From assembly GCA_943327015.2 (NCBI GenBank), contig CALPVM020000132.1, positions 1 through 6,791 on the forward strand: a DNA stretch of 6,791 nucleotides, written 5' to 3'. The notes beneath the pieces are model-generated. The model was not told the DNA's origin. It did not search any database and worked only from the letters and a program-made list of their open reading frames with translations. Shown here one piece after another: positions 5,903-6,791 of the stretch (the stretch's first letter is position 1; every line of letters starts with the position of its first letter). The translations under genes and the position numbers were made by a program. This stretch comes from Akkermansia muciniphila (lineage in GTDB: Bacteria; Pseudomonadota; Gammaproteobacteria; Burkholderiales; Burkholderiaceae_C).

Positions 5903-6487
5903 ATGAACACAATAGATACGGTAACCATTGGCATTGTGTCGATAAGCGACCGTGCCAGCAGCGGTGTATACGAAGACAAAGGCCTGCCCGCGCTTAAAGA
6001 CTGGCTGGGGCGCGCCATTTGCAACCCGATACACTTTATGCCCCGCCTCATTGCCGATGAGCAAGCCACCATTAGCGCCACGCTTATTGAGCTTGTTGAT
6101 GCCGGCTGCAGCCTGATTTTGACCACTGGCGGCACCGGCCCTGCCAAGCGCGACGTTACCCCCGAGGCAACCTTGGCAATAGCCCACAAAGAGATGCCCG
6201 GTTTTGGCGAGCAAATGCGCCGCATCAGCCTAGCATTTGTACCTACCGCCATACTCTCACGCCAAGTGGCGGTAATCCGCGACCAAAGCCTAATCATCAA
6301 CCTGCCGGGTCAGCCCCGCGCCATTCAGGAAACGCTGGAAGGCTTGAAAGATGAAAAAGGGCAATCGGTAGTGCCCGGAATTTTTGCCGCAGTACCTTAC
6401 TGCATTGACCTGATTGGCGGCCCTTACATTGAAACACACCCTGAAGTTTGCAAGGCGTTTCGGCCTAAAAGTGCGGTGCGAAACTAA
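5903..6487 (+). CDS. mogA: Molybdopterin adenylyltransferase MogA
   Basis: 194 residues, essentially the length of E. coli MogA (195), and similar along the whole length as I recall that protein. Landmarks: VSISDRASSGVYEDKG (12-27), the substrate loop LTTGGTGPAKRDVTPEAT (73-90), MPGFGEQMRRIS, ILSRQVAVI, LPGQPRAIQETLEG, and GPYIETHPEV with the end AFRPKSA. D52 and D84 match the two catalytic aspartates known in MogA (D49 and D82 in E. coli). The enzyme activates molybdopterin with ATP to adenylyl-molybdopterin, which MoeA then uses to insert molybdate. It acts in the cytoplasm, and other moa/moe genes are not in this window. No clear Shine-Dalgarno precedes the ATG, but the N-terminus matches MogA proteins, so the start is kept. 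Confidence 0.97.
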   Translation: MNTIDTVTIGIVSISDRASSGVYEDKGLPALKDWLGRAICNPIHFMPRLIADEQATISATLIELVDAGCSLILTTGGTGPAKRDVTPEATLAIAHKEMPGFGEQMRRISLAFVPTAILSRQVAVIRDQSLIINLPGQPRAIQETLEGLKDEKGQSVVPGIFAAVPYCIDLIGGPYIETHPEVCKAFRPKSAVRN

Positions 6488-6488
6488 C

Positions 6489-6552
6489 AAAGGTTTCAAT
6501 TAGCCGGATCAAAAGGTTTCAATTAGCCGAGGTATAAAGTTACAATCAGCCG
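6489..6552 (+). repeat. Three tandem ~18-base repeats in 23-base register
   Basis: AAAGGTTTCAATTAGCCG occurs exactly at 6489-6506 and 6512-6529. A third copy at 6536-6552 has one deleted G and two substitutions. The 3' ends fall at 6506, 6529 and 6552, an exact 23-base period. The array begins two bases after the mogA stop and ends on the base before the ATG of the ATPase gene. The unrelated 5- and 6-base spacers show that the repeats themselves are conserved. Such multiple short repeats occur at the ends of some insertion sequences (IS21 family) and in iteron-type or operator arrays. Confidence 0.85.
6533..6538 (+). promoter_or_regulatory. Candidate -10 box of the ATPase gene inside the repeat array
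   Basis: TATAAA matches five of six -10 bases and lies between repeats 2 and 3, overlapping the start of repeat 3. Transcription would start around 6545, a few bases before the ATG, so anything bound to the repeats would block it. No clear -35 element is seen. Confidence 0.3.
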
Positions 6553-6791
6553 ATGCCATTAGATTCACCAATACCCCCTAATTCTGTTTACGCCCGGTTA
6601 GTGCAAGATCGGCTTTTAGAGAGTTTGGCCGACACTCCAGTAGTACTTCTACAAGGTCCACGCCAGTGTGGAAAAACCACCTTAGCCCGCAGCATCGGTG
6701 AACCTGCCGGGTTCGGTTACCTGAGTTTTGATGACGACAATATGGTTAGAGCTGCGCACGCTGACCCTCTGGGTTTTGTCACGGGCTTACC
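6553..6791 (+). CDS. AAA_14/DUF4143-type ATPase (3'-truncated)
   Basis: 79 codons are visible before the right edge. The frame reads MPLDSPIPPNSVYARL, then LADTPVVLLQGPRQCGKTTL with a Walker A P-loop (GPRQCGKTT, residues 35-43), and YLSFDDDN (56-63), a typical next strand of this family. The opening matches the AAA_14 ATPases that usually carry a C-terminal DUF4143 domain; that domain is beyond the window, so the full architecture is unseen. Their cellular role is poorly known, and they are patchily distributed and often look horizontally acquired. No Shine-Dalgarno stands before the ATG, and the third repeat abuts it. A GTG at 6601 is an alternative start, but the YARLVQDRLLESL helix ahead of the P-loop is family-like and favours the ATG or another upstream start. 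Confidence 0.8.
   Translation, partial: MPLDSPIPPNSVYARLVQDRLLESLADTPVVLLQGPRQCGKTTLARSIGEPAGFGYLSFDDDNMVRAAHADPLGFVTGL

Noticed and set aside
6489..6552. Short CRISPR array
   Set aside because: Spacers between copies are only 5 and 6 bases, far below CRISPR spacer length, the third copy is diverged, and no cas genes are visible.

Overview
The window looks like a piece of a Burkholderiales (Betaproteobacteria) chromosome, most likely a Comamonadaceae-type genome. This is read from protein character only: the S21 sequence, the GatB/YqeY protein, the DUF615 protein and the NarL-type regulator all have the wording I associate with that group. No database search was possible. Most of the window is ordinary housekeeping sequence. 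The less ordinary parts are the left edge (a two-component pair), an orphan phosphonate-type binding protein, and the right edge (tandem repeats in front of an AAA ATPase).

Layout: (1) 2-985 (+), the C-terminal part of a PAS sensor histidine kinase of the NarX/HisKA_3 type, cut by the window edge. (2) 996-1685 (-), a NarL/LuxR-type response regulator lying tail to tail with the kinase. (3) 1686-2057, a 372-base gap with a probable regulator promoter and inverted repeat, then an extended -10 promoter and a leader with two hairpins ahead of rpsU. (4) 2058-2270 (+) rpsU, a strong intrinsic terminator, and 2380-2829 (+) a GatB/YqeY-domain protein. (5) 2826-4232 (-) TldE/PmbA, whose stop codon overlaps the yqeY stop. 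(6) 4256-4882 (+) DarP/YjgA, divergent from tldE across only 23 bases. (7) 4978-5826 (+) a secreted PhnD-like binding protein without transporter partners. (8) 5903-6487 (+) mogA, for molybdenum cofactor synthesis. (9) 6489-6552, three copies of an approximately 18-base repeat in exact 23-base register, ending directly at the start codon of (10) an AAA_14/DUF4143-type ATPase (6553 to the right edge, partial).

rpsU, yqeY and darP belong to ribosome and translation functions. tldE encodes the non-catalytic half of the TldD/TldE protease, and mogA adenylylates molybdopterin. The kinase and regulator are probably a cognate pair. By eye, the kinase, regulator and binding-protein genes are more AT-rich than the housekeeping genes, which could mean a more recent arrival, but no statistic was computed. 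No complete new system is demonstrable here. The best leads are the 23-base repeat array fused to the ATPase start and the structured rpsU leader.
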